Source: Pseudomonas viridiflava (GTDB taxonomy: Bacteria; Pseudomonadota; Gammaproteobacteria; Pseudomonadales; Pseudomonadaceae). Taken from it: a DNA stretch of 64,000 nt. The stretch is from assembly GCF_900583165.1 (NCBI RefSeq), contig NZ_UTKY01000122.1:243102-307101 (forward strand), given 5' to 3'. This document shows positions 25,970 through 35,953 of this stretch, piece by piece; the stretch's first letter is position 1, and every line of letters starts with the position of its first letter. The notes beneath the pieces are model-generated. The model had not been told where the DNA came from, searched no databases, and saw nothing but the letters and a program-made list of their open reading frames with translations. Position numbers and translations under genes: made by a program.

Positions 25970-27211
25970 ATGGAACAGTCACTCAAACATTTGCGCTTCC
26001 CCCTGGCGATATTGGCCGTGGTGGTGATGAGCGCGTGCGGCAAGACCCCGGAACAAGCGGCCGCCATGCCTGCTGCAGCCGTCAGCGTGGCCAAGGTGCT
26101 GGAGCAACCGGTCAACGAATGGGATGAATTCACCGGTCGCCTGGAAGCGCCGGAAACCGTACAGATCCGACCACGGGTATCTGGCCAGATTGACCAAGTC
26201 GCTTTCGTCGAAGGCGCTTTGGTCAAGAAAGGCGACCTGCTGTTCCAGATCGACCCGCGTCCGTTCCAGGCTGAAGTGCGCCGCCTTGAAGCCCAGCTTC
26301 AACAAACCCGCGCCGCCGCAACCCGCAGTGATAACGAAGCCCAGCGCGGCGAACGTCTGCGTCAGAGCAATGCGATCTCCGCCGAGCTGGCTGACTCGCG
26401 CACCACCGCCGCCCAGGAAGCCCGCGCCGCTGTCGCCGGCATTCAAGCGCAATTGGACCTGGCCAAGCTGAACCTGAGTTTTACCCGCGTGACCTCGCCT
26501 ATCAGCGGCCGTGTCAGCCGTGCCGACATCACCGCCGGCAACCTGGTGACCGCCGACGTGACCCCGCTGACCAGTGTGGTTTCCACCGACAAGGTCTACG
26601 CCTACTTCGACGCCGACGAGCGCGTGTTCCTCAAGTACACCGAGCTGGCCCGCCAAGGCCGTCGCGGTGCGACCACTCCGGTGTACCTGGGCCTGTCCAA
26701 CGAAACCGGCAACCCGCACCTGGGCCAGATGAACTTCGTCGACAACCAGGTCAACCCGGCCACTGGCACCATCCGTGGCCGCGCGGTATTCGACAACAGC
26801 AAGGGCGAATACACGCCTGGCCTGTATGCGCGCCTGAAGCTGGTCGGCAGCGGCACCTACTCCGCCGTGTTGATCAATGACGAAGCGGTCGGTACCGACC
26901 TCGGTAAAAAATTCGTGTTGGTGATGGACGGCGACAAGCCGGTTTACCGCTCGGTGGAACTGGGGCCGAAAATCGAAGGTTTGCGCATCGTGCGCAACGG
27001 CTTGAACAAAGACGACACCATTATCGTCAAGGGCCTGCAACGCGTGCGCCCTGGCTCGCCGGTTGCCCCGGAAACCATCCCGATGGCCAGCAAGGAAACC
27101 CTCGCCGCCTTGGCCCAACAACGACAAGCCCTTGAAGCCAGCAACCTGGAGCAAGTGGCGCCGGATAAAACCGCGCCCAAGCTCGCAGCCGTTGCGACTC
27201 CACGCGGTTAA
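25970..27211 (+). CDS. mexE: RND efflux periplasmic adaptor MexE
   Basis: A 413-residue membrane fusion lipoprotein linking the RND pump to the outer membrane channel. The ATG at 25970 (MEQSLKHLR) is preferred because it matches the MexE start and gives a clean lipoprotein signal with lipobox MSAC (Cys23); an ATG at 25931 is the longer option. Adaptor hallmarks are VQIRPRVSGQIDQVAFVEGALVKKGDLLF, the coiled-coil hairpin (about 90-170), and LNLSFTRVTSPISGRVSR. It is followed 15 bases later by mexF. MexEF-OprN exports chloramphenicol, fluoroquinolones, trimethoprim and quorum-sensing precursors in P. aeruginosa. Confidence 0.9.
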   Translation: MEQSLKHLRFPLAILAVVVMSACGKTPEQAAAMPAAAVSVAKVLEQPVNEWDEFTGRLEAPETVQIRPRVSGQIDQVAFVEGALVKKGDLLFQIDPRPFQAEVRRLEAQLQQTRAAATRSDNEAQRGERLRQSNAISAELADSRTTAAQEARAAVAGIQAQLDLAKLNLSFTRVTSPISGRVSRADITAGNLVTADVTPLTSVVSTDKVYAYFDADERVFLKYTELARQGRRGATTPVYLGLSNETGNPHLGQMNFVDNQVNPATGTIRGRAVFDNSKGEYTPGLYARLKLVGSGTYSAVLINDEAVGTDLGKKFVLVMDGDKPVYRSVELGPKIEGLRIVRNGLNKDDTIIVKGLQRVRPGSPVAPETIPMASKETLAALAQQRQALEASNLEQVAPDKTAPKLAAVATPRG

Positions 27212-27226
27212 GGGATACGACTCAAG

Positions 27227-30200
27227 ATGAATTTTTCCAAGTTCTTCATTTCGCGACCGATCTTCGCAGCGGTGCTGTCGCTATTGATCCTGATCGCGGG
27301 CGCCATCTCGCTGTTCCAACTGCCGATCAGCGAATACCCGGAAGTAGTACCGCCGACCGTCGTGGTTCGCGCCAACTTCCCGGGTGCGAACCCTAAAGTC
27401 ATCGGCGAAACCGTGGCCGCGCCCCTGGAGCAAGCCATCACCGGCGTCGAGAACATGCTGTATATGTCCTCGCAGTCGACCGCCGACGGCAAGCTGACCC
27501 TGACCATCACCTTCGCCCTGGGCACCGACCTGGACAACGCGCAGGTGCAGGTGCAAAACCGTGTGACGCGCACGCAGCCCAAGCTGCCTGAAGAAGTGAC
27601 GCGCATCGGTATCACCGTGGACAAGGCCTCCCCCGACCTGACCATGGTGGTGCACGTCACGTCCCCGGACCAGCGCTACAACATGCTGTACCTGTCCAAC
27701 TACGCGATCCTCAATATCAAGGATGAGCTAGCGCGTTTGGGCGGTGTGGGTGATGTGCAACTGTTCGGCATGGGCGACTACTCCCTGCGCGTGTGGCTGG
27801 ACCCAAACAAGACCGCTTCGCGCAACCTGACCGCCACCGATGTGGTCACGGCGATTCGCGAACAGAACCGTCAGGTAGCCGCCGGTGCACTGGGCGCGCA
27901 GCCTGCGCCCAACGACACCAGCTTCCAGCTGTCGGTCAACACTCAGGGGCGCCTGGTCACTGAGGAAGAGTTCGAAAACATCGTGATTCGCGCCGGTGAC
28001 AATGGCGAAATCACGCGCCTCAAAGACATCGCACGGGTTGAGCTGGGTTCCAGCCAATACGCCCTGCGCTCGTTGATCGATAACCAGCCGGCCGTGGCAA
28101 TCCCGATCTTCCAGCGCCCTGGCTCCAACGCTATCGACATCTCCAATGAAGTTCGCGCCAAGATGGCGGAGCTGAAAAAGAGCTTCCCCGAAGGCATGGA
28201 CTACCGCATCGCCTATGACCCGACCGTGTTCGTGCGTGGCTCCATCGAAGCCGTGGTGCACACCCTGTTCGAAGCGCTGATCCTCGTGGTGCTGGTGGTG
28301 ATCCTGTTCCTGCAAACCTGGCGTGCGTCGATCATCCCGTTGGTGGCGGTGCCGGTATCGTTGATCGGTACGTTTGCGGTGATGCACCTGTTTGGCTTCT
28401 CGCTCAACGCGCTGTCGCTCTTCGGGCTGGTGTTGGCGATTGGTATCGTGGTGGACGACGCCATCGTGGTGGTGGAGAACGTCGAGCGTAATATCGAGCT
28501 GGGCCTGGAGCCCTTCCCCGCCACTGAAAAAGCCATGAGCGAAGTGACCGGCCCGATCATTGCCACCGCGCTTGTGCTGTGTGCGGTGTTCGTGCCAGCG
28601 GCCTTTATCAGCGGCTTGACCGGTCAGTTCTATAAGCAGTTCGCGCTGACCATTGCAATCTCGACGGTGATCTCGGCATTCAACTCGTTGACCTTGTCGC
28701 CGGCCTTGGCCGCAGTGTTGCTCAAAGGCCACAACGCGCCGAAGGATGGCTTCTCCAAGTTCCTCGACAAAATGCTCGGTGGCTGGTTGTTCCGCCCGTT
28801 CAACCGCTTCTTCGAAAAAGCCAGCCATGGCTATGTCGGCACCGTGCGCCGCGTCATCCGTGGCAGTGGCATCGCGCTGTTCCTGTACGCCGGCCTGATG
28901 GTGCTGACCTGGCTGGGCTTTGCTCACACCCCGACCGGTTTCGTACCGGCCCAGGACAAGCAATACCTGGTGGCCTTCGCGCAATTGCCGGACGCCGCGA
29001 GCCTGGACCGCACCGAAGACGTGATCAAGCGCATGTCTGACATCGCCTTGAAACAGCCAGGTGTTGAAAGCGCTATCGCCTTCCCGGGCCTGTCGATCAA
29101 CGGTTTTACCAACAGCCCGAACAACGGCATCGTATTCGTGACCTTGAAGCCCTTCGACGAGCGTAAAGACCCGAGCATGTCGGCCGGTGCAATTGCCGGT
29201 GCCTTGAACGGCAAGTACAGCGGCATCCAGGAAGCCTACATGGCGATCTTCCCGCCGCCGCCGGTACAGGGCCTGGGCACCATTGGTGGCTTCCGCCTGC
29301 AAATTGAAGACCGTGGCAACCTGGGTTACGACGAGCTGTACAAAGAAGTGCAAAACGTCATCACCAAAAGCCGTGGCGTACCGGAGCTGTTTGGCCTGTT
29401 CACCAGCTACACGGTCAACGTGCCCCAGGTCGATGCCGCCATCGACCGCGAAAAGGCCAAGACCCACGGTGTGGCGATCAGCGACATCTTCGACACGTTA
29501 CAGATCTATCTGGGCTCGTTGTACGCCAACGACTTCAACCGCTTTGGCCGTACCTACCAGGTCAACGTGCAGGCTGAGCAGCAGTTCCGCCAGGATGAAG
29601 ACCAGATCGGCCAACTGAAAGTGCGTAACAACAAAGGCGAGATGATCCCGCTGGCGACCTTTATCAAGGTCAGCGACACCTCGGGGCCGGACCGCGTGAT
29701 GCACTACAACGGCTTTATCACAGCTGAAATAAACGGTAACGCGGCGCCGGGCTACAGCTCGGGCCAGGCAGAAGCGGCGATTGAAAAACTGCTGAAAGAA
29801 GAACTGCCCAACGGCATGACCTACGAGTGGACCGACCTGACGTATCAGCAAATCCTCTCGGGCAACACCGCGCTGTTTGTGTTCCCCCTCTGCGTACTGC
29901 TGGCGTTCCTGGTACTGGCCGCCCAATACGAAAGCTGGAGCCTGCCACTGGCGGTGATCCTGATCGTACCGATGACCCTGCTGTCGGCCATTACCGGGGT
30001 GATTATCTCGGGCAGCGACAACAACATCTTCACCCAGATCGGCCTGATCGTACTGGTGGGCCTGGCCTGTAAGAACGCGATTCTGATCGTCGAGTTCGCC
30101 AAGGATAAACAGGCCGAGGGGCTCGACCCGCTGGCTGCGGTGCTGGAGGCGTGCCGTCTGCGTCTGCGGCCGATCCTGATGACCTCGTTTGCGTTCATCA

Positions 30201-30406
30201 TGGGTGTGGTGCCACTGGTGTTGTCCAGCGGTGCCGGTGCCGAGATGCGCCATGCCATGGGCGTGGCGGTGTTCTCCGGGATGATCGGCGTGACCTTCTT
30301 CGGTCTGTTGCTGACGCCAGTGTTCTACGTACTGATCCGTCGCTATGTGGAGCGCCAAGAGGCGCGCAAAGCGGCCAAGGCCTTGAAGCTGGAGACACAG
30401 CAATGA
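27227..30406 (+). CDS. mexF: RND multidrug efflux transporter MexF
   Basis: A 1059-residue proton-driven inner membrane pump with 12 helices and two large periplasmic loops. It begins NFSKFFISRPIFAAVLS. Helix 4 carries the proton-relay pair in VLAIGIVVDDAIVVVENVER, and helix 10 the matching Lys in GLACKNAILIVEFAK. Length equals the MexF norm. Its stop overlaps the outer membrane component start (ATGA), so the two are translationally coupled. Confidence 0.93.
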   Translation: MNFSKFFISRPIFAAVLSLLILIAGAISLFQLPISEYPEVVPPTVVVRANFPGANPKVIGETVAAPLEQAITGVENMLYMSSQSTADGKLTLTITFALGTDLDNAQVQVQNRVTRTQPKLPEEVTRIGITVDKASPDLTMVVHVTSPDQRYNMLYLSNYAILNIKDELARLGGVGDVQLFGMGDYSLRVWLDPNKTASRNLTATDVVTAIREQNRQVAAGALGAQPAPNDTSFQLSVNTQGRLVTEEEFENIVIRAGDNGEITRLKDIARVELGSSQYALRSLIDNQPAVAIPIFQRPGSNAIDISNEVRAKMAELKKSFPEGMDYRIAYDPTVFVRGSIEAVVHTLFEALILVVLVVILFLQTWRASIIPLVAVPVSLIGTFAVMHLFGFSLNALSLFGLVLAIGIVVDDAIVVVENVERNIELGLEPFPATEKAMSEVTGPIIATALVLCAVFVPAAFISGLTGQFYKQFALTIAISTVISAFNSLTLSPALAAVLLKGHNAPKDGFSKFLDKMLGGWLFRPFNRFFEKASHGYVGTVRRVIRGSGIALFLYAGLMVLTWLGFAHTPTGFVPAQDKQYLVAFAQLPDAASLDRTEDVIKRMSDIALKQPGVESAIAFPGLSINGFTNSPNNGIVFVTLKPFDERKDPSMSAGAIAGALNGKYSGIQEAYMAIFPPPPVQGLGTIGGFRLQIEDRGNLGYDELYKEVQNVITKSRGVPELFGLFTSYTVNVPQVDAAIDREKAKTHGVAISDIFDTLQIYLGSLYANDFNRFGRTYQVNVQAEQQFRQDEDQIGQLKVRNNKGEMIPLATFIKVSDTSGPDRVMHYNGFITAEINGNAAPGYSSGQAEAAIEKLLKEELPNGMTYEWTDLTYQQILSGNTALFVFPLCVLLAFLVLAAQYESWSLPLAVILIVPMTLLSAITGVIISGSDNNIFTQIGLIVLVGLACKNAILIVEFAKDKQAEGLDPLAAVLEACRLRLRPILMTSFAFIMGVVPLVLSSGAGAEMRHAMGVAVFSGMIGVTFFGLLLTPVFYVLIRRYVERQEARKAAKALKLETQQ

Positions 30407-31818
30407 GCGTGAAAGTCTTTTTGCCGAGCTTGCTGGTACTGGCGCTGAGCGCGTGTGCCGTAGGCCCGGACTACACAACCCAGAACCTGGAGGCGGCCAA
30501 TATCACGGCCGCCGCCGACACCAAAAGCTACGACCACGCCCAGTACGAAGGCATTTGGTGGCAGCAGTTCGACGACCCGACCCTCGACCAATTAGTGACG
30601 CAGTCATTGAGCGGTAACCGAGACCTGCGTGTCGCCTTTGCCCGCCTGCGAGCAGCCCGTGCGATTCGTGACGATGCGGCCAACGACATCATGCCCGTGG
30701 TCACCTCCCGCGCCAGCAGCGAGGTGGGCAAGGGCCAGATTCCCGGCCAGACCACCAAGCGTGTGACCAGCGAACGCTACGACCTGGGCCTGGACATGGC
30801 CTGGGAACTCGATTTGTTCGGCCGCATCCGTCGCAACCTGGAAGCCAGCGACGCTGACCAACAGGTGGCCGAAGCCGACCTGTACCAACTGCAAGTCACC
30901 ATGATTGCCGAATTGGTGGACGCCTACGGTCAACTGCGCGGCGCGCAACTGCGTGAACGCATCGCCCTGGACAACCTGAAAAACCAGCAGGAATCGCGCA
31001 CCATCACCATGAGTCTGCGTGATGCCGGTGTGGGTGATCAGTTGGATGTGGAACGCGCCGATGCACGCCTGGCGGCCGTCGAAGCCAGCGTGCCGCAACT
31101 GCAAGCCGAACAAGTGCGCGAGCGTAACCGCATCGCCACCCTCCTCGGCCAGCGTCCCGACAAGCTCACCGTAGACCTGAGCCCCAAAGACCTGCCGGCC
31201 ATTGCCAAGGCGCTGCCGATTGGTGACCCAGGGCAACTGCTGCAACGTCGCCCGGACATCCTCAGCGCCGAACGCAAACTGGCCGCCGCCACTGCACGTA
31301 TCGGTGTGGCCAAGGCCGACCTGTTCCCACGGGTCAGCCTGAGTGGCTTCCTCGGCTTTACCGCCGGACGCGGTTCGCAGATCGGTTCGGCCGCAGCGAA
31401 TGCCTGGTCCCTCGGCCCAAGCATCACCTGGGCCGCGTTTGACCTGGGCAGCGTGCGCGCCCGTTTGCGCGGTGCGAACGCCGAAGCCGACGGCGCCCTG
31501 GCGACGTACGAGCAACAAGTGTTGCTGGCGCTGGAAGAATCCGAGAACGCGTTCAGCGACTACGGCAAGCGTCAGCAGCGCCTGGTGTCATTGATCCGTC
31601 AGAGCGAATCCAGCCGCGCCGCTGCCGACCTGGCTGCGATCCGCTACCGCGAGGGCACCGTGGACTTCCTCGTGCTGCTCGACGCTCAGCGTGAACGCCT
31701 GGCCGCTGAAGACTCCCAGGCCCAGGCCGAAGTGGACCTTTATCGCGGCATCGTTGCGATCTACAAGGCCCTGGGCGGTGGCTGGCAGCCGGATACGGTG
31801 ATCGCCAGCAATAAGTGA
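30403..31818 (+). CDS. oprN: Outer membrane efflux channel lipoprotein OprN
   Basis: A 471-residue TolC/OprM-family channel. The ATG at 30403, overlapping the mexF stop, begins a lipoprotein signal with lipobox LSAC (Cys18), followed by AVGPDY, the family's usual first mature residues. Two outer membrane efflux repeats follow, including WELDLFGRIRRNLEAS and the matching LGPSITWAAFDLGSVRARLR. It completes a tripartite pump with the two preceding genes and ends the operon at a strong terminator. Confidence 0.92.
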   Translation: MSVKVFLPSLLVLALSACAVGPDYTTQNLEAANITAAADTKSYDHAQYEGIWWQQFDDPTLDQLVTQSLSGNRDLRVAFARLRAARAIRDDAANDIMPVVTSRASSEVGKGQIPGQTTKRVTSERYDLGLDMAWELDLFGRIRRNLEASDADQQVAEADLYQLQVTMIAELVDAYGQLRGAQLRERIALDNLKNQQESRTITMSLRDAGVGDQLDVERADARLAAVEASVPQLQAEQVRERNRIATLLGQRPDKLTVDLSPKDLPAIAKALPIGDPGQLLQRRPDILSAERKLAAATARIGVAKADLFPRVSLSGFLGFTAGRGSQIGSAAANAWSLGPSITWAAFDLGSVRARLRGANAEADGALATYEQQVLLALEESENAFSDYGKRQQRLVSLIRQSESSRAAADLAAIRYREGTVDFLVLLDAQRERLAAEDSQAQAEVDLYRGIVAIYKALGGGWQPDTVIASNK

Positions 31819-31859
31819 TGTGAAGAGCTCCTTTGGTTGGTCGCATCCAGCCAATTTTT

Positions 31860-31895
31860 AGCCCTGCGGCCCATTTGGACGCGGGGCTTTTTTTT
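31860..31895 (+). terminator. Rho-independent terminator of mexEF-oprN
   Basis: AGCCCTGCG pairs with CGCGGGGCT (one bulge) around a short loop and is followed by a run of T residues, 42 bases after the oprN stop. Confidence 0.85.
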
Positions 31896-31955
31896 AAAGT
31901 GTGGGGGGGTGAGGTCGATAGAGAGAGGTAACTTCGATTATTGGAGAGTTGGAAA

Positions 31956-32477
31956 ATGACCATTAATTCGACCGCAGCGCAAAGCAAAGCAAGCCCTGGC
32001 TATATCATCCAAAACCCGAAAAAAGTCATTACTGACTTTACCGTGACGGAAGAATCCAAAGCTGCTAAAGCATTGAATATCAAAAATGACGAGCAAATTG
32101 CCGACTTGAAGAAATTTCTGAAGGGCTTTGACATGACAAATATAAGCCTCAACGACCTAAAAAAAGTAGGCAGCAAGCTTTACGACAACAAACTTATTGA
32201 TGTAGAAGCTTTTTTCGTGTTCTTAGCCGGCAGGCGGGTATTCGACCACAACGGCAAACAAGCAGAAAAAGATGTGAAGTTCAATGCAATCGCGCTATTC
32301 GATCAACGACTTGAAGAGCAAACAGCATCGTTGGGCAGCTATTCAGACACCACCAAGCAGGAACCCGGATTCGTGGCATGGAGACAGGGCATGATTGTTG
32401 CTAACCAGGCAATCAACGCACTTGCCTACTTTGCTTACTCTTCAAGGCAGGATTTATCAATAGACGAAAAAGCTTGA
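31956..32477 (+). CDS. Low-GC hypothetical protein
   Basis: A 173-residue soluble, mostly helical and lysine-rich protein without signal peptide or membrane segment. The ATG at 31956 has GGAGAG about 10 bases upstream; an earlier in-frame ATG at 31941 has none. I do not recognise the family. Base composition is much lower in G+C than the mex operon on its left and the toxin-like gene on its right, which suggests recent gain. A small cytoplasmic effector, immunity or adaptor protein is possible but not supported by a motif. Confidence 0.6.
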   Translation: MTINSTAAQSKASPGYIIQNPKKVITDFTVTEESKAAKALNIKNDEQIADLKKFLKGFDMTNISLNDLKKVGSKLYDNKLIDVEAFFVFLAGRRVFDHNGKQAEKDVKFNAIALFDQRLEEQTASLGSYSDTTKQEPGFVAWRQGMIVANQAINALAYFAYSSRQDLSIDEKA

Positions 32478-32535
32478 TTTACAGCTTCTATGTGAAGTGC
32501 AAAGACACACGCTTTGCACTTCACCCCGCTGCCGA

Positions 32536-32922
32536 TCAGCGCCCGTATCTAACAGTGCCTGAATAGGCTTTGGACACAGCTTCAGGGTTTTCGACCACTA
32601 CTCGATAGGTGCCATGTGGCCCTGAGTATGAGGCATTCGGACCTATTCCGAATGTTAGTCGCGTCCACGTACTTCCAACGGCCCGTTCTATATACATTCG
32701 AGGTGCACTTCCTGCTCCTGATGCAGAAATACTCGCATTGATACTCGCTCCCGCACACCCTCCCGCCGATGTTATCGAGAATGGGCCTTGGGCAGTGATC
32801 TCCTCTTTCGGTGACAATATTCCGCTAAAACTCTCCGTAATATACAAACACAACGCATTCGCCTGAAACGACGTCAGCGCCAACGCCAACGCCAAAAAAG
32901 GTACAGCAAAAAGACTTTTCAT
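32536..32922 (-). CDS. Small secreted protein of unknown function
   Basis: A 128-residue protein. The ATG at 32922 is chosen over one at 32988 because it has AGGTGA just upstream and starts a classic signal peptide (MKSLFAVPFLALALALTSFQANA, cleaved near residue 23). The mature part has two Cys that could pair, is rich in Ser, Gly and Ala, and looks like a beta-sandwich. It is convergent with the low-GC gene and lies about 300 bases from the metallopeptidase toxin-like gene. Family not recognised. Confidence 0.6.
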   Translation of the reverse strand: MKSLFAVPFLALALALTSFQANALCLYITESFSGILSPKEEITAQGPFSITSAGGCAGASINASISASGAGSAPRMYIERAVGSTWTRLTFGIGPNASYSGPHGTYRVVVENPEAVSKAYSGTVRYGR

Positions 32923-33230
32923 GATTTTCACCTCACGTGTTAAACAATTAAGATTTTTTGCGTTTAATGGCATTACATTCTTGTTCATTTATTCATAGGT
33001 CGCCCTCGACTTGTCAGCGTGCGTGCGCCGAGGCGAATACATGCCGATCATGGATAAAGCCATTAAATTAGAAGGTAGGCGTCGTGATATTTAATATGCA
33101 CGACTTATTATCCGAGGCAAGCCGATGACGTCCTAAAACAACGCAGGACTGTTCCGTAGTACAAGTGAAGTACTGAGTAAGTCATTTCCTAATCCCGCGT
33201 CGCAGCGCTATTTCACGCAACAACACAGAC

Positions 33231-35828
33231 TCAATTCCATTTGAAAACTTCGCGCACAACATCGGTAACTTTTGCTGACGTACTCTGCGGGGTCGTTCGT
33301 TTTTCAAATACACCGAGAATGCGCCCGGTTTGATCGTGCCGTGCAATCAGATAAGCCGGTGCTGTGGGAAAGGAAACATCGCGTTTATTAATAATACGAA
33401 CGGCCACGGTTTCTTTAATAAGGCCATTCCCTGACCGTGAAGCAGCCTCGTCGATTGCCTTCATATTGGCCTCGAACAACGGTCGATTAGTCTTGGCTTG
33501 GTCCAACAATGCCGCCACAAACAGTGTCGAGTCTGCGTTATGTGTTTGCGGCTCGCGGGCAAACAAACTGACGGTGCCGTCTTTGGCGTCAGCGCTCAGG
33601 TAGCGGTAGTCCTTGGGGTCTGTGGACTTGCCCAGGTTCAGCAGGTCTACGATATCTTCCCGCGCGCCGCGCAATTTGCCGGCGTAGACAAAGTCTTCAT
33701 CCACAGGCATACCATGGCTCATCTCATGGATGAGCGTATTGGCCAGGGTTTCGTCGCTGTTGCCCATGTCACGGTAATACTGCAACGCGCCGTCGATATT
33801 GACTTCGATATATTTCTCTTTGAGTGCACCAGCTTTGTAATCTGCGTAATTGGACGGTTGCAATTGGGCTGACCAACCCGGCCCTTCGTTAGGCAAAAAG
33901 CCGATGTTGTCTATCTTGAGCTGGTTTAGATCGGCCTTCATCATCTGCTGTTTGCGCTGCAGCGCCTTCAAGGTATCGGGCGTGTCAGCGCCGTAAAACA
34001 ATCGGGCGATGCGCTTGGTGTCCTCGGCGTAATTGGGGTCTGCCGCTGTGCGTATGGCCGAATCAAGGCGACTACGGGCGATTGGCAATGAACGCTCAAT
34101 GGCCTGTCGACTTTCTTTCAGGGCGGACAGCGCTGGGTGATTGACAGGTGTGGGTACGATGATTTCGCCAACCGATGCCCTGCGCATCTGCTTGGCGCCC
34201 TGTCGCGCGCCGCTGGCGGCCGCAGCTGCTATTCCTGTCGCAGAGCGTGGCTTGGCTGAATCCTTGAGCAATCGACTGATGATGCGTGGCGTTTTTTTCT
34301 GCGCCTGCTCGGTGATAAGACGGTAGTAACCCAATGCCTGGGGAATGTTCTTGAACGGATACCGAATACCCTTGGCAAATTGCCCTGCCAGCGGTGCGGC
34401 CATGAACGCGCCAGCCAACGCCGCGGAAATAATCGCTTCCTTGAGAAACGCATCCGCTTGAGCAGGGCGATCGCTGATGGCGGCTTGACCGAAACTGGCG
34501 CCGACGTAAGCGCCGGAGGCTACAAGGCCGGTCATCAGCGAAAACAATTTTGAACCCGTACCTGGCGCAGCGAACGCCCCCGCCGTCGAGTAAATGGTCA
34601 GTAACGTCTTGGCGATTTCCAAGCCTTTGAGGTCTGACTGCTCGCCCGTGGTAAATACCAGGGTGTCGATATCCGACTTCAATCGCGCCATTAAACCTTC
34701 GTACAACCGTTCGGTCAGCACGTCGACACTGGAGGTGGCATGAAAGGAAAAAGGGTTGGCATAAACCTGACCCTGCGTTACGCCTACGCCCAGCCAGGGC
34801 ATGGAAGAGCGTGATCGTTTCTTTAACTCGAAAGCGTCCGCCTTGGACTTGTATCGATACTGTTCGTAGACCGGAAGCTTGGCGACGATGAACTGTTTGA
34901 ACGCATCGGAAGTCGGGTAGACAGGAACCTGCTCGCTCATCCTTGCGCCGAACTTTTGGTAATGATTGATCGCGGTGCCGATCTCGAAATGCTCAGAGCC
35001 GTCCACGCTGAACACCAAACCGCCGGCCTTCAGCGGTATCAGAAATACGCCATTGAGCGTCGTACCGTGAAATTTGACTTCACGGGCCTGGGACTTGCCC
35101 TCCAGGAAATCACACACGGCTTGGTACGTTTCGCTGGCCTTGTCAGCCTTCGCCAAATACGCCAGACACCGTTCCATCACCTCACTTTTGTAGTGCGATT
35201 GCAGGCCACTTTTTTTGCCCGGATCCGCCTGGTAGGTCTTCAAAGCCAAGCTCATCTGGGTTTCCAGATTCTCCCGGGTCAAGTAGTCAATCAACGGTTG
35301 GTGCTGGTGCCCTACCACCCTGAAACGGTCGCCAAATTCGCGCCGCCATGACCCGACCACATGCTGATAGCTCCCAGTGACGATCTCAGTGAGGGTGAAG
35401 TAATGGGTCTTCTTGACCGGCGCATCCCTGCGCAGGTTTGGGTTTATCGGCACCAGAGGCTCATAGTCGACCCTGACCAGGCTGTCTGGCTTGAGCCCGG
35501 TGCGAATGCCTGTCTTGGCTTCATATTCAAGTACGCCGGACTTGATCTTTTCTTCGATGAACGCGCCGGGATGCAGGATGGGCGCATACAGAGCCACACG
35601 TTTGGCCAGCGCGTCACGAACCATTTTTCCGAATTTGCGCGGCGCCTCGGTAGCAGGATTTACCACTTCAGAGGGGGTCTGTTGTGGTGATGCATCGAGC
35701 AATCGGGTGTGCTCACGAACGAACGCTTCGCTGTAGGGGGTGGTTGCAATACGGGGTGCGAGGTCTGGTGTTAACAATGGATGCCCTCCCAAGGCCAAAG
35801 AATGACCACACTGAAGGGAGATCATCAC
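33231..35828 (-). CDS. Toxin-like protein with DUF6543-type region and aspzincin-like metallopeptidase domain
   Basis: An 865-residue protein. The N-terminal half, including NGVFLIPLKAGGLVFSVDGSEHFEIG near residue 270, resembles the DUF6543/dermonecrotic-toxin-type domain of large Pseudomonas proteins. A hydrophobic, glycine/alanine-rich stretch lies at about 420-500, possibly membrane-inserting. The C-terminal domain has HEMSHG (701-706), a zincin HExxH motif, and about 60 residues later HNADST (763-768), like the NADS motif of deuterolysin/aspzincin (M35) peptidases. No classical signal peptide is seen. No secretion apparatus or obvious immunity gene is adjacent. The zinc peptidase call rests on the motif pair; a toxin or effector role is inferred. 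Confidence 0.7.
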   Translation of the reverse strand: MMISLQCGHSLALGGHPLLTPDLAPRIATTPYSEAFVREHTRLLDASPQQTPSEVVNPATEAPRKFGKMVRDALAKRVALYAPILHPGAFIEEKIKSGVLEYEAKTGIRTGLKPDSLVRVDYEPLVPINPNLRRDAPVKKTHYFTLTEIVTGSYQHVVGSWRREFGDRFRVVGHQHQPLIDYLTRENLETQMSLALKTYQADPGKKSGLQSHYKSEVMERCLAYLAKADKASETYQAVCDFLEGKSQAREVKFHGTTLNGVFLIPLKAGGLVFSVDGSEHFEIGTAINHYQKFGARMSEQVPVYPTSDAFKQFIVAKLPVYEQYRYKSKADAFELKKRSRSSMPWLGVGVTQGQVYANPFSFHATSSVDVLTERLYEGLMARLKSDIDTLVFTTGEQSDLKGLEIAKTLLTIYSTAGAFAAPGTGSKLFSLMTGLVASGAYVGASFGQAAISDRPAQADAFLKEAIISAALAGAFMAAPLAGQFAKGIRYPFKNIPQALGYYRLITEQAQKKTPRIISRLLKDSAKPRSATGIAAAAASGARQGAKQMRRASVGEIIVPTPVNHPALSALKESRQAIERSLPIARSRLDSAIRTAADPNYAEDTKRIARLFYGADTPDTLKALQRKQQMMKADLNQLKIDNIGFLPNEGPGWSAQLQPSNYADYKAGALKEKYIEVNIDGALQYYRDMGNSDETLANTLIHEMSHGMPVDEDFVYAGKLRGAREDIVDLLNLGKSTDPKDYRYLSADAKDGTVSLFAREPQTHNADSTLFVAALLDQAKTNRPLFEANMKAIDEAASRSGNGLIKETVAVRIINKRDVSFPTAPAYLIARHDQTGRILGVFEKRTTPQSTSAKVTDVVREVFKWN

Positions 35829-35953
35829 CCCAGATATCAGAAGACTCTGAGGGAGTTGTAGCTGTTCAGCTATACGCCTGTTCGACTGACCTCAACTTGG
35901 TCATGCACCGAAGGGGCGACCACAGATTACCGATGCACTCGCCGCCCACTTTC

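Noticed and set aside
27728..29467. Long open frame of 579 codons on the minus strand inside mexF
   Set aside because: It lies wholly antisense to an unmistakable RND pump. High-GC codon use leaves such frames open; the translation is His/Gln/Val-rich with no domain.
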